A stretch of DNA of 64,000 nucleotides, from assembly GCF_013523055.1 (NCBI RefSeq), contig NZ_JAAMQM010000009.1, positions 124,001 to 188,000 of the forward strand, written 5' to 3'. Under the pieces are notes generated by a model. The model searched no databases, was not told the origin of the DNA, and saw only the letters and a program-made list of their open reading frames with translations. Made by a program: the position numbers and the translations under genes. How positions within the stretch are numbered: position 1 is the stretch's first letter; every line of letters begins with the position of its first letter. This stretch comes from Pseudomonas capeferrum (GTDB lineage: Bacteria > Pseudomonadota > Gammaproteobacteria > Pseudomonadales > Pseudomonadaceae). Of this stretch, positions 55,230 through 64,000 are shown in pieces.

Positions 55230-57515
55230 TCACGGAAGGGCGGAAAAATGGCGCCGAAGGAACGGCCCCGTTACAGACTCCGGGGCGCTGATCATTGCCG
55301 TGGGTAAACCCTCGAAGATGACTTTCCCGCCTTTCTTGCCTGCCCCCGGCCCCATCTCGATCAACCAGTCGGCATGGGCCATGACATCCAGGTTGTGTTC
55401 GACCACGATGACGGTGGCACCACGCTGCGTGAGGCCATCAAGAATGCCAAGCAGCCGATCGACATCGGACATATGCAGGCCGGACGTCGGCTCGTCAAAA
55501 ACATACAAGCTGCCTTCTTCGGCCAATCGGGATGCCAGTTTCAAACGCTGGCGCTCGCCGCCTGACAGGGTGTTTAGCCGCTGTCCCAACGACAGATAGC
55601 CCAATCCGACATTGGAGAGCCGGTGCAATGGCTCAACGATGTCTTGGCAGGATTGAAAATGCCGCAGCGCCTGTTCCACAGAGAAGGCGAGAACCTGGGC
55701 AATATTGCAGCCCATCCAGGTGATCGCGCGTGCCGCCTCGTTGAATCCTGTGGCACTGCAGGCATCACAGGGCGTTTCCACGCTGTCCATGAAAGCCAAG
55801 TCGGTCTGGACCAGGCCCAGCCCCTTGCAGGCTGGACAAGCCCCCTGGGCGTTACTGCTGAACAGGCTGGCGGGCTGGCCGCTGGCTTTCGCGAAGCCTG
55901 AACGAATCTCGTCAAGCACACCGATATAGCTTGCGACCGACGAGCGCCGCGTTCCTCCCAAACCTTTCTGGTCGATCAAGATGACATCGGGGCAATGGCG
56001 GAGCAGTAGGCGGTTGACGAGCGTGCTTTTGCCAGAGCCAGCGACACCCGTCACTACGGTCAGAACACCGGTAGGTATGGATACGCTGACATCCTGCAGG
56101 TTGTACAGCGAAAGGTGTTGCAAGGCGATCTGTCCCGTAGCAGAGCGCGGCTCGCGTTTCATCGGTGCGGCCCGTTGCAGGTAACGCCCCGTCAGAGTAT
56201 CGGCCTTCCGCAAGCCTGCGTAATCGCCTTGGTACACCACATAGCCGCCATCCTTCCCGGCGCCCGGCCCCATGTCCACCACATGATCGGCAATGGCGAT
56301 GACATCTGGATCGTGCTCCACCACCAAGACGGTATTGCCCTTGTCGCGCAGGCCGCGCAGCAACGTGTTGAGTTGGTGGACATCGCGTGGATGCAACCCG
56401 ACGCTGGGTTCATCGAAGATGTAGGCGATGTCGGCCAGACTGCTGCCAAGATGGCGAACCATCTTCACGCGCTGGGACTCACCGCCCGACAGGCTCGCGG
56501 TTTCACGGCCCAGACTGAGGTAGTCCAGGCCGATAGCGCGCATCTGCTCCAGTCTTTCGACAATGGCTGTCAGCACCGTAGCAATGGCTTCCGAAGCTAC
56601 CGTCCGAATGAAGACCAGCAGGTCGGAAATCTCCAGACTGGCGCAGTCCGCGATGGATTTGCCATTGATCTTGCAGGAAAGGATGGTCGGATTGAGGCGG
56701 GCTCCACCACAAGCCGGGCACCGTTGGCGAGTGATGACATGAGCGAGCCCTTCACGTTCTGCCTGGGTCAGGCGACTGGGCTCATGATCCAGATAGGCTC
56801 GACGAAAGCGCGGAACGACGCCCTGAAACCGCGCCGATGACGGCCATCCGGGCAGCGGATTGCTCACGGCAAGATCGTCGGCATACAGCAAGGTCTGCCA
56901 TTCGTCCGAGGTGTAGTCGGCGAGCGGTTTGTCGCAATCAAACAAGCCTGAGCAAGCGTAGCGCTTCCAGCGGAATGTGCCGCGGGCAAACGTGGGAAAC
57001 CGGATCGCTCCTTGGTTCAGGGACTTGTTGCGGTCGAACAGGAGATCGAGGTCAAGCTCGTCGACCATGCCCAGCCCCTGGCAGGTCGGGCACATCCCCT
57101 GTGGGTGATTGAACGAGAACACATTGGAGTAGCCCACGAATGGCTCGCCCAGGCGCGAGAACAGTAGCCGCAGCAAAGGCTGTATGTCAGTGGCCGTCCC
57201 CACTGTCGAGCGCGCATTGCCGCCCAGCGGTTTCTGATCAACCACGATGGACGCTGGCAAGCTGCGCAAGGCATCGGCCTGCGGTTGGCCGTAATGCGGC
57301 AGACGGTGCCGCACGAAGGCACTATGGCTTTCGTTGAGCTGACGCTGGGATTCGGCCGCGATCGTGTCAAACACCAATGAGGACTTTCCTGAACCGGACA
57401 CGCCGGTGAACACTGTGATGCAGTGCTTGGGAACCTTCAGGGTGACGTTGCGCAGGTTGTTGTTGCGCGCACCGATGATCTCCATGTCCTGGTACGGGGT
57501 GTGTACGGGGCTCAT
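55230..57515 (-). CDS. UvrA-like ABC ATPase, short form
   Basis: 761 residues, shorter than the ~940 of housekeeping UvrA. Two ABC cassettes: Walker A GVSGSGKSSL and GVAGSGKSTL, signatures LSGGESQRVKM and LSGGERQRLKL. Zinc-type Cys motifs CPTC, CPAC, CPAC and CDAC. The missing length fits loss of the UvrB-binding and insertion domains. Such small UvrA paralogues (UvrA2/DrrC-like) are linked to drug or DNA-damage tolerance; the role here is inferred. Its ATG overlaps the stop of the MarR gene. Apparently intact in a decayed element. Confidence 0.9.
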   Translation of the reverse strand: MSPVHTPYQDMEIIGARNNNLRNVTLKVPKHCITVFTGVSGSGKSSLVFDTIAAESQRQLNESHSAFVRHRLPHYGQPQADALRSLPASIVVDQKPLGGNARSTVGTATDIQPLLRLLFSRLGEPFVGYSNVFSFNHPQGMCPTCQGLGMVDELDLDLLFDRNKSLNQGAIRFPTFARGTFRWKRYACSGLFDCDKPLADYTSDEWQTLLYADDLAVSNPLPGWPSSARFQGVVPRFRRAYLDHEPSRLTQAEREGLAHVITRQRCPACGGARLNPTILSCKINGKSIADCASLEISDLLVFIRTVASEAIATVLTAIVERLEQMRAIGLDYLSLGRETASLSGGESQRVKMVRHLGSSLADIAYIFDEPSVGLHPRDVHQLNTLLRGLRDKGNTVLVVEHDPDVIAIADHVVDMGPGAGKDGGYVVYQGDYAGLRKADTLTGRYLQRAAPMKREPRSATGQIALQHLSLYNLQDVSVSIPTGVLTVVTGVAGSGKSTLVNRLLLRHCPDVILIDQKGLGGTRRSSVASYIGVLDEIRSGFAKASGQPASLFSSNAQGACPACKGLGLVQTDLAFMDSVETPCDACSATGFNEAARAITWMGCNIAQVLAFSVEQALRHFQSCQDIVEPLHRLSNVGLGYLSLGQRLNTLSGGERQRLKLASRLAEEGSLYVFDEPTSGLHMSDVDRLLGILDGLTQRGATVIVVEHNLDVMAHADWLIEMGPGAGKKGGKVIFEGLPTAMISAPESVTGPFLRRHFSALP

Positions 57516-57976
57516 GCGCGCGTCCCCTGTTCGGCGGCATGGGAGGTCAATGCAGTGCTGACCTTCTCGCAGAGTTCCGTGAACATGGCCTGCTCACCGG
57601 ACGTCAGTGCAGCCATGACGCACTGTGCAGCGTCACGCCTGCTCGTGGCGGCGCGCACGAGGAAATCGCGTCCTTGCCGCGTCAGCGTGGTGACCTGCTC
57701 GCGACGATCCCCGTCGCCCTGCATTTGCTCCACCAGATTGAGATCCTTGAGCACACGCAAAGACTTGGAGATGCCGGTACGAGCTGCACCCAGCTTGTCA
57801 CCCAGCAGTGAGGGCCTCATGGGGCCTTGCAGGCGCAGAAGCTCAAGAATGTCGTACTGAGCCCAGCTCACCGCCTCGGGCGTATAGCGGGTGCGGCGCG
57901 CTAGAAGAATACATTGGAGATGCGAGAGCGCGTTCTCCAAAACGCTGGGGTCTTCGTTGGCTTGAACAGTGATCAT
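57512..57976 (-). CDS. MarR-family regulator
   Basis: 154 residues with the winged helix QYDILELLRLQGPMRPSLLG then DKLGAARTGISKSLRVL and the wing GDGDRREQVTTLT. It is transcribed together with the UvrA-like gene (4-bp overlap), so it probably controls this two-gene operon by autoregulation. TAGGA precedes the ATG. The AT-rich upstream region carries palindromes. Confidence 0.9.
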   Translation of the reverse strand: MITVQANEDPSVLENALSHLQCILLARRTRYTPEAVSWAQYDILELLRLQGPMRPSLLGDKLGAARTGISKSLRVLKDLNLVEQMQGDGDRREQVTTLTRQGRDFLVRAATSRRDAAQCVMAALTSGEQAMFTELCEKVSTALTSHAAEQGTRA

Positions 57977-57987
57977 GGGATTCCTAC

Positions 57988-58057
57988 AAGTTTCTCAACT
58001 GCAACTTGATTCATATGAATGTGCAGTAATTTTACATATATGGTTTCCAAAAGGAAA
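57988..58057. promoter_or_regulatory. AT-rich promoter region with three palindromes
   Basis: AAGTT..AACTT ends at 57988-58007 (20 bases overall), ATTCATATGAAT is a perfect 12-bp palindrome at 58009-58020, and TTTCCAAAAGGAAA is perfect at 58044-58057. They lie directly upstream of the marR gene in DNA far more AT-rich than either side. Likely promoter and MarR operators. The third abuts the relaxase stop. Confidence 0.55.
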
Positions 58058-59090
58058 TTATATGGATGCCCCGCGCTGCCGTCCAATCTCCCACGACACC
58101 CCACCGCCGCGCACCGTCGCGGCGATCTGCCGCCCCAGCCGCTGTTCAATCACCGGCCGCCACGGCACCAGGCTGAATCCCGTGCTGTCATCCAGCATCG
58201 CGTAGCGCCCGCTGGCGAGCATGACGGAGCGCCGGTAGATGCCGGCCACGCGCTGCCCGCCCGCCACGGGGCGATGCTCCAGGCCGGTGGCAGCAGCAAT
58301 GTCCTTCGCGGTCTGCGTCAGTTCCCGATTGCGCAGCGTGCCCAGCAGATTCCGGGCGAGGATCACGCGCTGCCCGCGCCGTTCCGCCAGCCCTTGTTCG
58401 GCCAGGAAGTCGGCACGTTGCTGCAAGGCTTGTTTCGTTTCGCCACCAAAGCCCAGGTCGCCCAATCCCCGGCCGCCGCCGATCAGTTGTTGGTCGAGCC
58501 AGGTGGCCCCGATCACGCGGGCCTGCCGCTCGATGGGAAGGTGCGATTTCAGTTCCACCGCCACGCCGCCCAGCCGTTTCGCGTCGTACTGGCGGCCGCG
58601 TTCTGCCAGGTCGTCGGGCACCTTCCATAGCCCCTCGGCCACACGCTCCACGATGCCAGCCCGGCGCAGGGCTTCCAGTCGGTGGACGTGGGCCACGGCA
58701 ACCTCCTGCGGATCGCGTCCAGGCTTGGCCCGGTTCGCCATCGCGGCCCGTGCCGTCGCGCTCGATGTAGCGCAGGTGCTTGGCGAGCGATTGCGGGCTG
58801 GCGTTGCGCTGATTGACCAGCAGCGTCTTGATGGTCACGCGCCGCGACATGGGCGTGAGATTCGCCCCGGCGATGCGCGCCGCCGTGTGGCCGCGCCCCA
58901 GACGGGAGCCGGGGCGCTGGCCGACGCGTGCGCCGCTACCACCGGCCGCAGAATGGCGCATAGAGGATTTGCCGCCACCTTGCCCGCCTGGTTGAGCACC
59001 TTGGATATGAAGCTTTGGCCTTGGCCCTTGCCCCGGTTCTTCGAGGCGCCGGGGCGCACCGGGAAATCGTCGTCATGACCGCCCTCCCTG
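58058..59090 (-). pseudogene. Relaxase (TraI/DUF3363 type), internally deleted
   Basis: The C-terminal DUF3363 part is open from about 58741 to 58058 (DPQEVAVAHVHRLEALRRAG ... LVPWRPVIEQRLGRQIA). The N-terminal part is in two other frames: DDFPVRPGASKNRGKGQG near 59070 and MSRRVTIKTLLVNQRNASPQ near 58848. The central catalytic region, several hundred residues in relatives, is missing: HLRYIERDG jumps within about 12 codons to PGRDPQEV with a frame change. One or two further small shifts occur near 58980. It cannot encode a working relaxase. Confidence 0.8.
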
Positions 59091-59524
59091 CAAGCTATGG
59101 CGTGTCCTGGCGTGCGAAGCACGCGGACATGCCTGCATTGGCGCGGGCCTCGCGCTGAACGTGGCACGGCGGCGAAGCCGAGCCGTGCCGCACCACCCCC
59201 ATGTGCAGACAGGCTTTCGACGCGGCCCGGTGCCGCGTCCTTTTGTCTTGCCTTCCGCCTTTGCCCTTCGCTTTCGCTCCGGGCCTCGGCGTCCCGGCGG
59301 TGCTGCGCTGCCCGCAGCCAGCCCGCCGGCGAACGCAGCCACGACCACAGGCTGGGCACGTTCAAGGCAAGACGCCTGCACGTGGGAAGGCGGCGCCGGA
59401 TGTTTCGCGAAGTGCGGCGCGGATGCGCTCGCACTGCACGCGCGACGACACGGTGACGACCAGCGGAACGACATACCCGGTGGCACGATGAGATGCACGG
59501 GAACGTGCAGCGAATCGGCTGACA
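59091..59524. other. 434-bp GC-rich gap between traF and relaxase remnants
   Basis: No gene I can support; a 150-codon minus-strand frame has Arg/Pro/Ala-rich composition typical of chance frames at high GC. In related elements oriT lies close to the relaxase gene, so it could have been here, but I see no recognisable nic site. Confidence 0.4.
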
Positions 59525-60092
59525 TCATGGACGTGTCTCCAGCCAGACCGGATGTGCAACACCGATCACGGTGGATGCAGCAATCGGTCCGAAATACCGG
59601 CTGTCGAACGACGCCGGGTTGGTCACGCTCAACAGTTCGCCAGGTTCAAGGCGGCGGCACTGCTGCCAGGATGGCTGCGGGCAGCCCAGCCGGTCGGTCG
59701 GCAGCACGGCGGCCGCAGGCACGCCGTCGGATGCAAACGATACCGCCAGCGATGCATACCTCCTGCGGTGACACGGCGCTCACTCGCTTGAGCAGTGGAA
59801 CGCGCGTCGGCAGTAGCCGCGCTGCGCAGCCAGTGCGGCAGCTTCGGTCGGCAGTGGGACAAGCACGATACTGCCCACGGACAACGGACGTGGCAGCGAA
59901 GCGGCCCGATGGCTGAACGGTTCGATGCGATACCAGCCGGCCGCCACACTGTCAGACGGGTTGTAGGTCAGATGCGGCAGCGGCGACACGAACGTGGCCC
60001 AGGCCAGCGCAGCGAGGCCGGCAGCGGCAAAGCCCGTCAGCACGATGCCAGCGAGGATGCGGTGCGATGCTGGATGTGGAAAGCGTCGTCAT
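59525..60092 (-). pseudogene. traF: traF, S26-type conjugal signal peptidase, frameshifted
   Basis: The start ATG at 60092 overlaps the DUF2840 stop and reads MTTLSTSS. After a shift near 60065 the frame reads LTGFAAAGLAALAWATF and YNPSDSVAAGWYRIEPF, with the probable catalytic Ser of S-x3-G-W-Y. After further shifts between about 59785 and 59725 it reads CRRLEPGELLSVTNPASFDS and YFGPIAASTVIGVAHPVW. At least three frame changes. TraF processes pilin in conjugation systems; this copy is dead. Confidence 0.78.
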
Positions 60093-60634
60093 GGCCACGC
60101 CCTCCCGGCCAGCCAGGCCGTATGTCGCTCGGCGGTGTATTCGGGTAGCGGCAAGCGCGCAGCGAGCCGGTTGCCGAGCGTGCGCCAGTACGCTGGCGAC
60201 ACGTCGGCTGGCGCGATGCCCAGCGCCTCGATGGCGTCGAGCTGGACAAACACGGCACGGACGGCAGGTTCGCCTTCGGCGTGCAGCAGCAACCGCGAAC
60301 CGGGCAGCACGCCGGGGATGCGCTGCGCCGCATCCAACGACGTGCAAGCCTGCATCACCATGAGTTCCCAACGGGTCGTGCCGTAGTCATTGGCCTGCCC
60401 CCGGATGCGGCAAAACACGGCCCCCGACAAGAACACTGCGACACGGCGCCACTGGTCAAGCCGGACGATGCGTGACGGTTCGCCGAAGCGCAGGTAGAGG
60501 TCGATGCGCCGTTCGACGTAGGCGAGCGATACGCGGGTCAACAGTACGGTGCCGGCCCGTCTGGCGAGCATCGCGAGCGAAGGCGGACTTGTGTTGGTTG
60601 TGGCAGCTGTGGCCGCCGAAGGTTGCACGTTCAT
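60089..60634 (-). CDS. DUF2840 protein of the conjugative element
   Basis: 181 residues from the ATG at 60634. Core segments RVSLAYVERRIDLYLRFGEP, QWRRVAVFLSGAVFCRIRGQ and NDYGTTRWELMVMQA match the DUF2840 proteins found between parA and traF in Tn4371-like elements. Its start overlaps the RHH gene stop and its stop overlaps the traF ATG. Open and full length, though its partners are broken. Function unknown. Confidence 0.8.
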   Translation of the reverse strand: MNVQPSAATAATTNTSPPSLAMLARRAGTVLLTRVSLAYVERRIDLYLRFGEPSRIVRLDQWRRVAVFLSGAVFCRIRGQANDYGTTRWELMVMQACTSLDAAQRIPGVLPGSRLLLHAEGEPAVRAVFVQLDAIEALGIAPADVSPAYWRTLGNRLAARLPLPEYTAERHTAWLAGRAWP

Positions 60635-60891
60635 TGGGAATTCTCCGGAAACTCGCGTTCCAGCAGTGCGCGCAGTAGTTCGGCTACCGTCACGCCACGC
60701 GTGAAGGCAGACACCTTGATGCGCGCCCGCATGGCGGGCGTGATGTCGAGGGTCAGGCGCGCGGTGTAGAGGTCGCCCTTTTGCAAGGCATCGGCGTCGC
60801 CCTGGCGAATCCACGCCTCGGCGTACGGATTCGCCGGCGGACGCGCGCCGATGCCGATGCGTTTGCCGCGCGTATTCGTCATGTCGGCCAC
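60631..60891 (-). CDS. Ribbon-helix-helix partition-type protein
   Basis: 86 residues. The C-terminal part LYTARLTLDITPAMRARIKV then SAFTRGVTVAELLRALLERE is a ribbon-helix-helix DNA-binding domain. It lies between parA and DUF2840 with ATGA-type overlaps on both sides, so it is probably the small partner of ParA in the element. Intact. Confidence 0.82.
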   Translation of the reverse strand: MADMTNTRGKRIGIGARPPANPYAEAWIRQGDADALQKGDLYTARLTLDITPAMRARIKVSAFTRGVTVAELLRALLEREFPENSQ

Positions 60892-61409
60892 CGCAGTAGT
60901 TCGTCGGTGAGTGCGCCGATCTCGCGCGCGGCGGCGCTGCCAGGCGCCGTCTCGCGTGCCAGCCGGCCGGCGGCCACGCTATCGGCAAAGACGATGCGCT
61001 GATGCACTTCCGAACGCAGCGCAGGCAGCGGCTGTTCGGCAAGCGACTGCCGCGCCTCCCGGCCGATGATGGTGGTGCTGACGCGCCGGCTGATGACGAA
61101 GGCCGCGCAGCGCAGGTCGGAACACTTGCGCTTCGCGGATCAACGCCACCATCTCGGCGCTGGCCCACAGGACGTAGGGACTGGGCTGCACCGGGATCAG
61201 CACTGCTCGGCCGCCAGCAGCGCGGAGCGCGCCAAGGCGGCGATACGAGGCGGCCCGTCGATGATGACGTGATCGGCCCGTCTGGCGAGTTCTGGGGCCT
61301 CCTGGTGCAGCGTTTCGCGTGCAAGGCCCACGGCGCTGAACAGCCTGGGCAGACCTTGCTGACTTCTGCGCTGTGTCCAGTCCAGCGATGAACCCTGCGG
61401 ATCGGCCAC
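60879..61409 (-). pseudogene. parA: parA, 5'-truncated and frameshifted
   Basis: The frame begins inside the gene at ADPQGSSLDWTQRRSQQGLP, just after where Walker A should be. It runs to LLAAEQ, shifts near 61200 (VLIPVQPSPYVLWASAEMVA), and shifts back near 61105 (AFVISRRVSTTIIGREARQS), ending at 60879 in overlap with the RHH start. The ATP-binding start is replaced by the end of arsH, 6 bp away. Confidence 0.8.
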
Positions 61410-61415
61410 CCTGAA

Positions 61416-62117
61416 CTAAATCGAGCGCTGATTCACACGAGCCGAAAGCTGTTCGGCGCTTTCCTTGCGTTCAGAATAGCGATCCACCAGGAATTCCGTC
61501 CGATCGCGCAACAGCAGGGTAAATTTCACCAGCTCCTCCATCACGTCGACGACCCGATCATAGTACGACGAGGGTTTCATACGACCGGCTTCATCGAACT
61601 CCATATAGGCCTTGGGCACCGAAGACTGGTTGGGGATGGTGAACATGCGCATCCAGCGGCCGAGTACGCGCAGTTGGTTGACCACATTGAACGACTGCGA
61701 TCCTCCACAGACCTGCATTACCGCCAAGGTCTTGCCCTGGGAGGGGCGAACCGCGCCGAGCGTGAGGGGAATCCAGTCGATCTGGGCCTTGAATACGGCT
61801 GACATCGCGCCGTGGCGCTCGGGCGAGCACCAGACCTGCCCCTCCGACCATTGCACCAGCTCGCGCAGCTCCTGCACCTTCGGATGCTCGACAGGGGCAT
61901 CATCAGGCAATGGCAAGCCGGACGGATTGAAAATGCGTGTCTCTGCACCGAAATGCTCCAGCAGACGCGCGGCTTCCTCCACCAGTAGCCGGCTGAAAGA
62001 GCGTTCGCGAGTCGATCCGTAAAGCAGCAGGATGCGCGGCTTGTGGTCGCTGGTGCTCGTCGCGACCTGGGGAGTATCGACCAGGGAAAGGTCTAGGTTG
62101 GGCAATTGCTCTGACAT
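61416..62117 (-). CDS. arsH: ArsH, NADPH-dependent FMN oxidoreductase
   Basis: 233 residues. Flavodoxin-like fold with the FMN loop [13 protein letters not shown] and the [20 protein letters not shown] segment typical of ArsH. It oxidises trivalent organoarsenicals and reduces quinones. Last gene of the ars operon, 9 bp after arsC. The stop is followed within 6 bp by the parA remnant, marking the junction with the conjugative element. Confidence 0.94.
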   Translation of the reverse strand: MSEQLPNLDLSLVDTPQVATSTSDHKPRILLLYGSTRERSFSRLLVEEAARLLEHFGAETRIFNPSGLPLPDDAPVEHPKVQELRELVQWSEGQVWCSPERHGAMSAVFKAQIDWIPLTLGAVRPSQGKTLAVMQVCGGSQSFNVVNQLRVLGRWMRMFTIPNQSSVPKAYMEFDEAGRMKPSSYYDRVVDVMEELVKFTLLLRDRTEFLVDRYSERKESAEQLSARVNQRSI

Positions 62118-62126
62118 GTATCCTCC

Positions 62127-62597
62127 TTAAAGGGCGCCGATGCGATCCAGTTCCTGCTTGAGTCGCTCACGATCGAGGGTGTCGATGGGGAGAGCGAAGA
62201 ATGCTTTGCAGCGCTTCTCGATATGCATCAGCGTGGCTCGAAACGCTGCATCTATCGAAGCCTCGTCGCCTACCGCATCGGAGGGATCTTCCAGGCTCCA
62301 GTGAGCCTTCAGCGCGGGTCCGAAATACACCGGACAGGTTTCACCGGCTGCCTTGTCGCAAACGGTGATGACGATATCCGGCGGGCTATCCTCGAAAGCA
62401 TCGTTCCCCTTGCTACTCAAGCCCTCGATGGAGATGCCGGCCTGTCGCAGGGTGATGAGGCTGCGCGGCAGCACTTGGCCCTTTGGAAAGCTACCGGAGC
62501 TCACCGCTTCGAATCCCTCTGGAGCAAGATGGTTGAACAGGGCTTCGGAAAGAATGCTGCGGCAGCTGTTGGCCGTGCACATGAACAGGACTTTCAC
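62127..62597 (-). CDS. arsC: ArsC, arsenate reductase (LMW-phosphatase type)
   Basis: 156 residues. Phosphatase-like loop CTANSCRS (C-x5-R) near the N-terminus, then the Cys pair region VCDKAAGETCPVY used for thioredoxin- or glutaredoxin-coupled turnover. It reduces arsenate to arsenite, which ArsB exports. Lies between arsB and arsH in the same operon. Confidence 0.95.
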   Translation of the reverse strand: MKVLFMCTANSCRSILSEALFNHLAPEGFEAVSSGSFPKGQVLPRSLITLRQAGISIEGLSSKGNDAFEDSPPDIVITVCDKAAGETCPVYFGPALKAHWSLEDPSDAVGDEASIDAAFRATLMHIEKRCKAFFALPIDTLDRERLKQELDRIGAL

Positions 62598-62625
62598 GGA
62601 TCGTTCCTCGATTTCATAACGGGTT

Positions 62626-63909
62626 TCAGAAGCTCAGGCGCAATGCCAGGGCCGAGAGCGTGATCAGCAAAACCGGCAGTGTCAGCAAGATACCGACCTT
62701 GAAGTAGTAGCCCCAGGTGATGCGCACGCCTTTGCGCGCCAGCACATGCAGCCATAGCAGGGTCGCCAGGCTTCCGATCGGCGTGATCTTCGGGCCCAGG
62801 TCGCAGCCGATGACGTTGGCGTAGATCATCGCCTCGCGCACCACGCCCTGGGCGTCGCTGGCATGGATGGACAAGGCGCCGATCAGCACGCTGGGCAGGT
62901 TGTTCATCACCGATGACAGCAAGGCCGCGATCAGGCCGGTGCCCAGGGTCGCGACCCACAGGCCCTGTTCGGCCAGGCGATCCAGCACGCCAGCCAGCGC
63001 GTCGGTCAGCCCGGCATTGCGCAACCCGTAGACCACCAGGTACATGCCCAGCGAGAACACGACGATCTGCCAGGGCGCCTCGCGCAGCACGCGGCGGGTA
63101 GAAATCACATGGCCACGGGCGGCCACGGCGAACAGGACGGCGGCGCAGGCGGCGGCCACGGCGCTGACCGGGATGCCCAGCGGTTCGAGGATGAACAGCC
63201 CGGCCAGCAGTGCCAGCAGCACCAACCAGCCGACACGGAAAGTAGCGCGATCGCGGATGGCCAGGGCCGGGCTTTTCAGATCGTCCAGCGCATATCGCTT
63301 CGGGATGTCGCGCCGGAAATACAGGAACAGCACCAGCAGGCTGGCGGCCACCGCGGCCAGGTTCACCGGCAGCATCACCGCGGCATAGCGATTGAAGCCC
63401 AGCCCGAAATAATCGGCCGAGACGATATTGACCAGGTTCGAAACCACCAGCGGCAGGCTCGCGGTATCGGCGATGAAACCGGCGGCCATGACGAAGGCCA
63501 GCGTCGCGGCCGGAGAGAAGCGCAGCGCCAGCAGCATGGACATGACGATGGGCGTGAGGATCAGCGCCGCGCCGTCGTTGGCGAACAGCGCCGATACCGC
63601 CGCCCCCAGCAGCACGGTAAAGACGAACAGTCGTCGCCCGTCGCCCCTGGCCCAGCGCGCCACATGCAAGGCTGCCCATTCGAAGAAGCCGGCCTCATCC
63701 AGCAGCAGGCTGACGATGATGATGGCGATGAAAGTGGCAGTGGCGTTCCAGATGATGGCCCATACGGCGGGAATGTCATGAAGGGATACGGCCCCAACGG
63801 CAAGGGCAACGATCGCGCCGAATGCGGCACTCCACCCTACCCCCAGGCCTTTGGGCTGCCAGATCACCAGGATCAGAGTGAAGACAAATACAGCCATGGC
63901 AATCAGCAT
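62626..63909 (-). CDS. arsB: ArsB, arsenite efflux pump
   Basis: 427 residues from the ATG at 63909 ([21 protein letters not shown]), the family's normal start; an in-frame start at 63966 would overlap the upstream gene. Twelve hydrophobic segments. Typical blocks: [48 protein letters not shown] and [22 protein letters not shown]. It exports arsenite and antimonite across the inner membrane. Confidence 0.95.
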   Translation of the reverse strand: MLIAMAVFVFTLILVIWQPKGLGVGWSAAFGAIVALAVGAVSLHDIPAVWAIIWNATATFIAIIIVSLLLDEAGFFEWAALHVARWARGDGRRLFVFTVLLGAAVSALFANDGAALILTPIVMSMLLALRFSPAATLAFVMAAGFIADTASLPLVVSNLVNIVSADYFGLGFNRYAAVMLPVNLAAVAASLLVLFLYFRRDIPKRYALDDLKSPALAIRDRATFRVGWLVLLALLAGLFILEPLGIPVSAVAAACAAVLFAVAARGHVISTRRVLREAPWQIVVFSLGMYLVVYGLRNAGLTDALAGVLDRLAEQGLWVATLGTGLIAALLSSVMNNLPSVLIGALSIHASDAQGVVREAMIYANVIGCDLGPKITPIGSLATLLWLHVLARKGVRITWGYYFKVGILLTLPVLLITLSALALRLSF

Positions 63910-63931
63910 GTGAAATTTGCTCGAGGTGAGT

Positions 63932-64000
63932 TCAGCAGCAGGATGCAGCGCGGACGGGACGACCATCCATGTCCTGCAAGCGGGCGGTGTTGTCTTGCAG
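63932..64000 (-). CDS. arsR: 3' end of probable arsR (truncated by window edge)
   Basis: The last 22 codons ([19 protein letters not shown] then stop at 63932-63934) precede arsB by 22 bp. A basic tail ending in a Cys pair is common in Pseudomonas ArsR repressors, and arsR-arsB-arsC-arsH is the usual order. Too short to prove by itself. Confidence 0.6.
   Translation of the reverse strand: MQDNTARLQDMDGRPVRAASCC

Noticed and set aside
59073..59528. 150-codon minus-strand frame between traF and relaxase remnants
   Set aside because: Arg, Pro, Ser and Ala dominate and neighbours in the element are decayed; no match to a known element protein.

Overview
The window is high-GC chromosomal DNA from a Pseudomonas, most likely the P. 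putida group. Support comes from a complete alginate-polymer operon tail, hmgABC/hmgR homogentisate genes, fabV, hopJ, a short LOV protein and REP-type palindromes of the GTGGGAGCGGGCTTGCCCGCGA kind in several gaps. Assignments come from reading translated proteins, motifs and gene order; no database search was run.

Layout. 1-10256: 3' part of the alginate operon (algE partial, algG, algX, algL, algI, algJ, algF, algA), with a REP doublet between algL and algI. 10396-15295: a small membrane protein, an MFS transporter divergent from a MocR-type regulator around a perfect palindrome, and two convergent SDR oxidoreductases. 15625-19711: an EmrAB-type tripartite exporter with its outer-membrane lipoprotein. 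19712-21617: repeat-rich gap, a LysR regulator and REPs. 21618-29275: a universal stress protein, an AaeXAB-like aromatic-acid efflux operon with a divergent LysR gene, and a 2-ketoaldonate reductase. 29350-33511: an EamA/AraC divergent pair, then a Fur-box-preceded DUF3649-PepSY-DUF3325 operon. 33789-38635: an HPF/RaiA-like protein, DUF3509, PsiE, a decayed MFS pseudogene, LexA-box-controlled yebG and a leucine-type dehydrogenase. 38757-43758: a SirB1-like protein and the homogentisate cluster. 44059-53144: a hydrolase, a flavodoxin, a light-sensing neighbourhood (LOV protein, PilZ-like protein, MerR/B12-like regulator), a monooxygenase-fold protein, folM-DUF1244-hopJ, a hydrolase, a GNAT protein and fabV.

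53145-64000 is an accessory junction. A gap holding a dense run of hairpins (53365-53503) is followed by the wreck of a Tn4371-like integrative conjugative element: trbB with a nonsense codon, a copG 3' fragment, lysR halves in opposite orientation, a relaxase with an internal deletion, a frameshifted traF, intact DUF2840 and RHH genes, and parA missing its Walker A end. A MarR regulator and a short UvrA-like ABC ATPase sit inside it as apparently intact cargo. Six bases beyond the parA stump is an ars operon (arsH, arsC, arsB and the end of a probable arsR).

The most interesting items are the LOV/PilZ/LitR-like cluster, the hairpin-rich element upstream of fabV, and the MarR-UvrA-like cargo with its palindromic promoter inside an otherwise decayed element.
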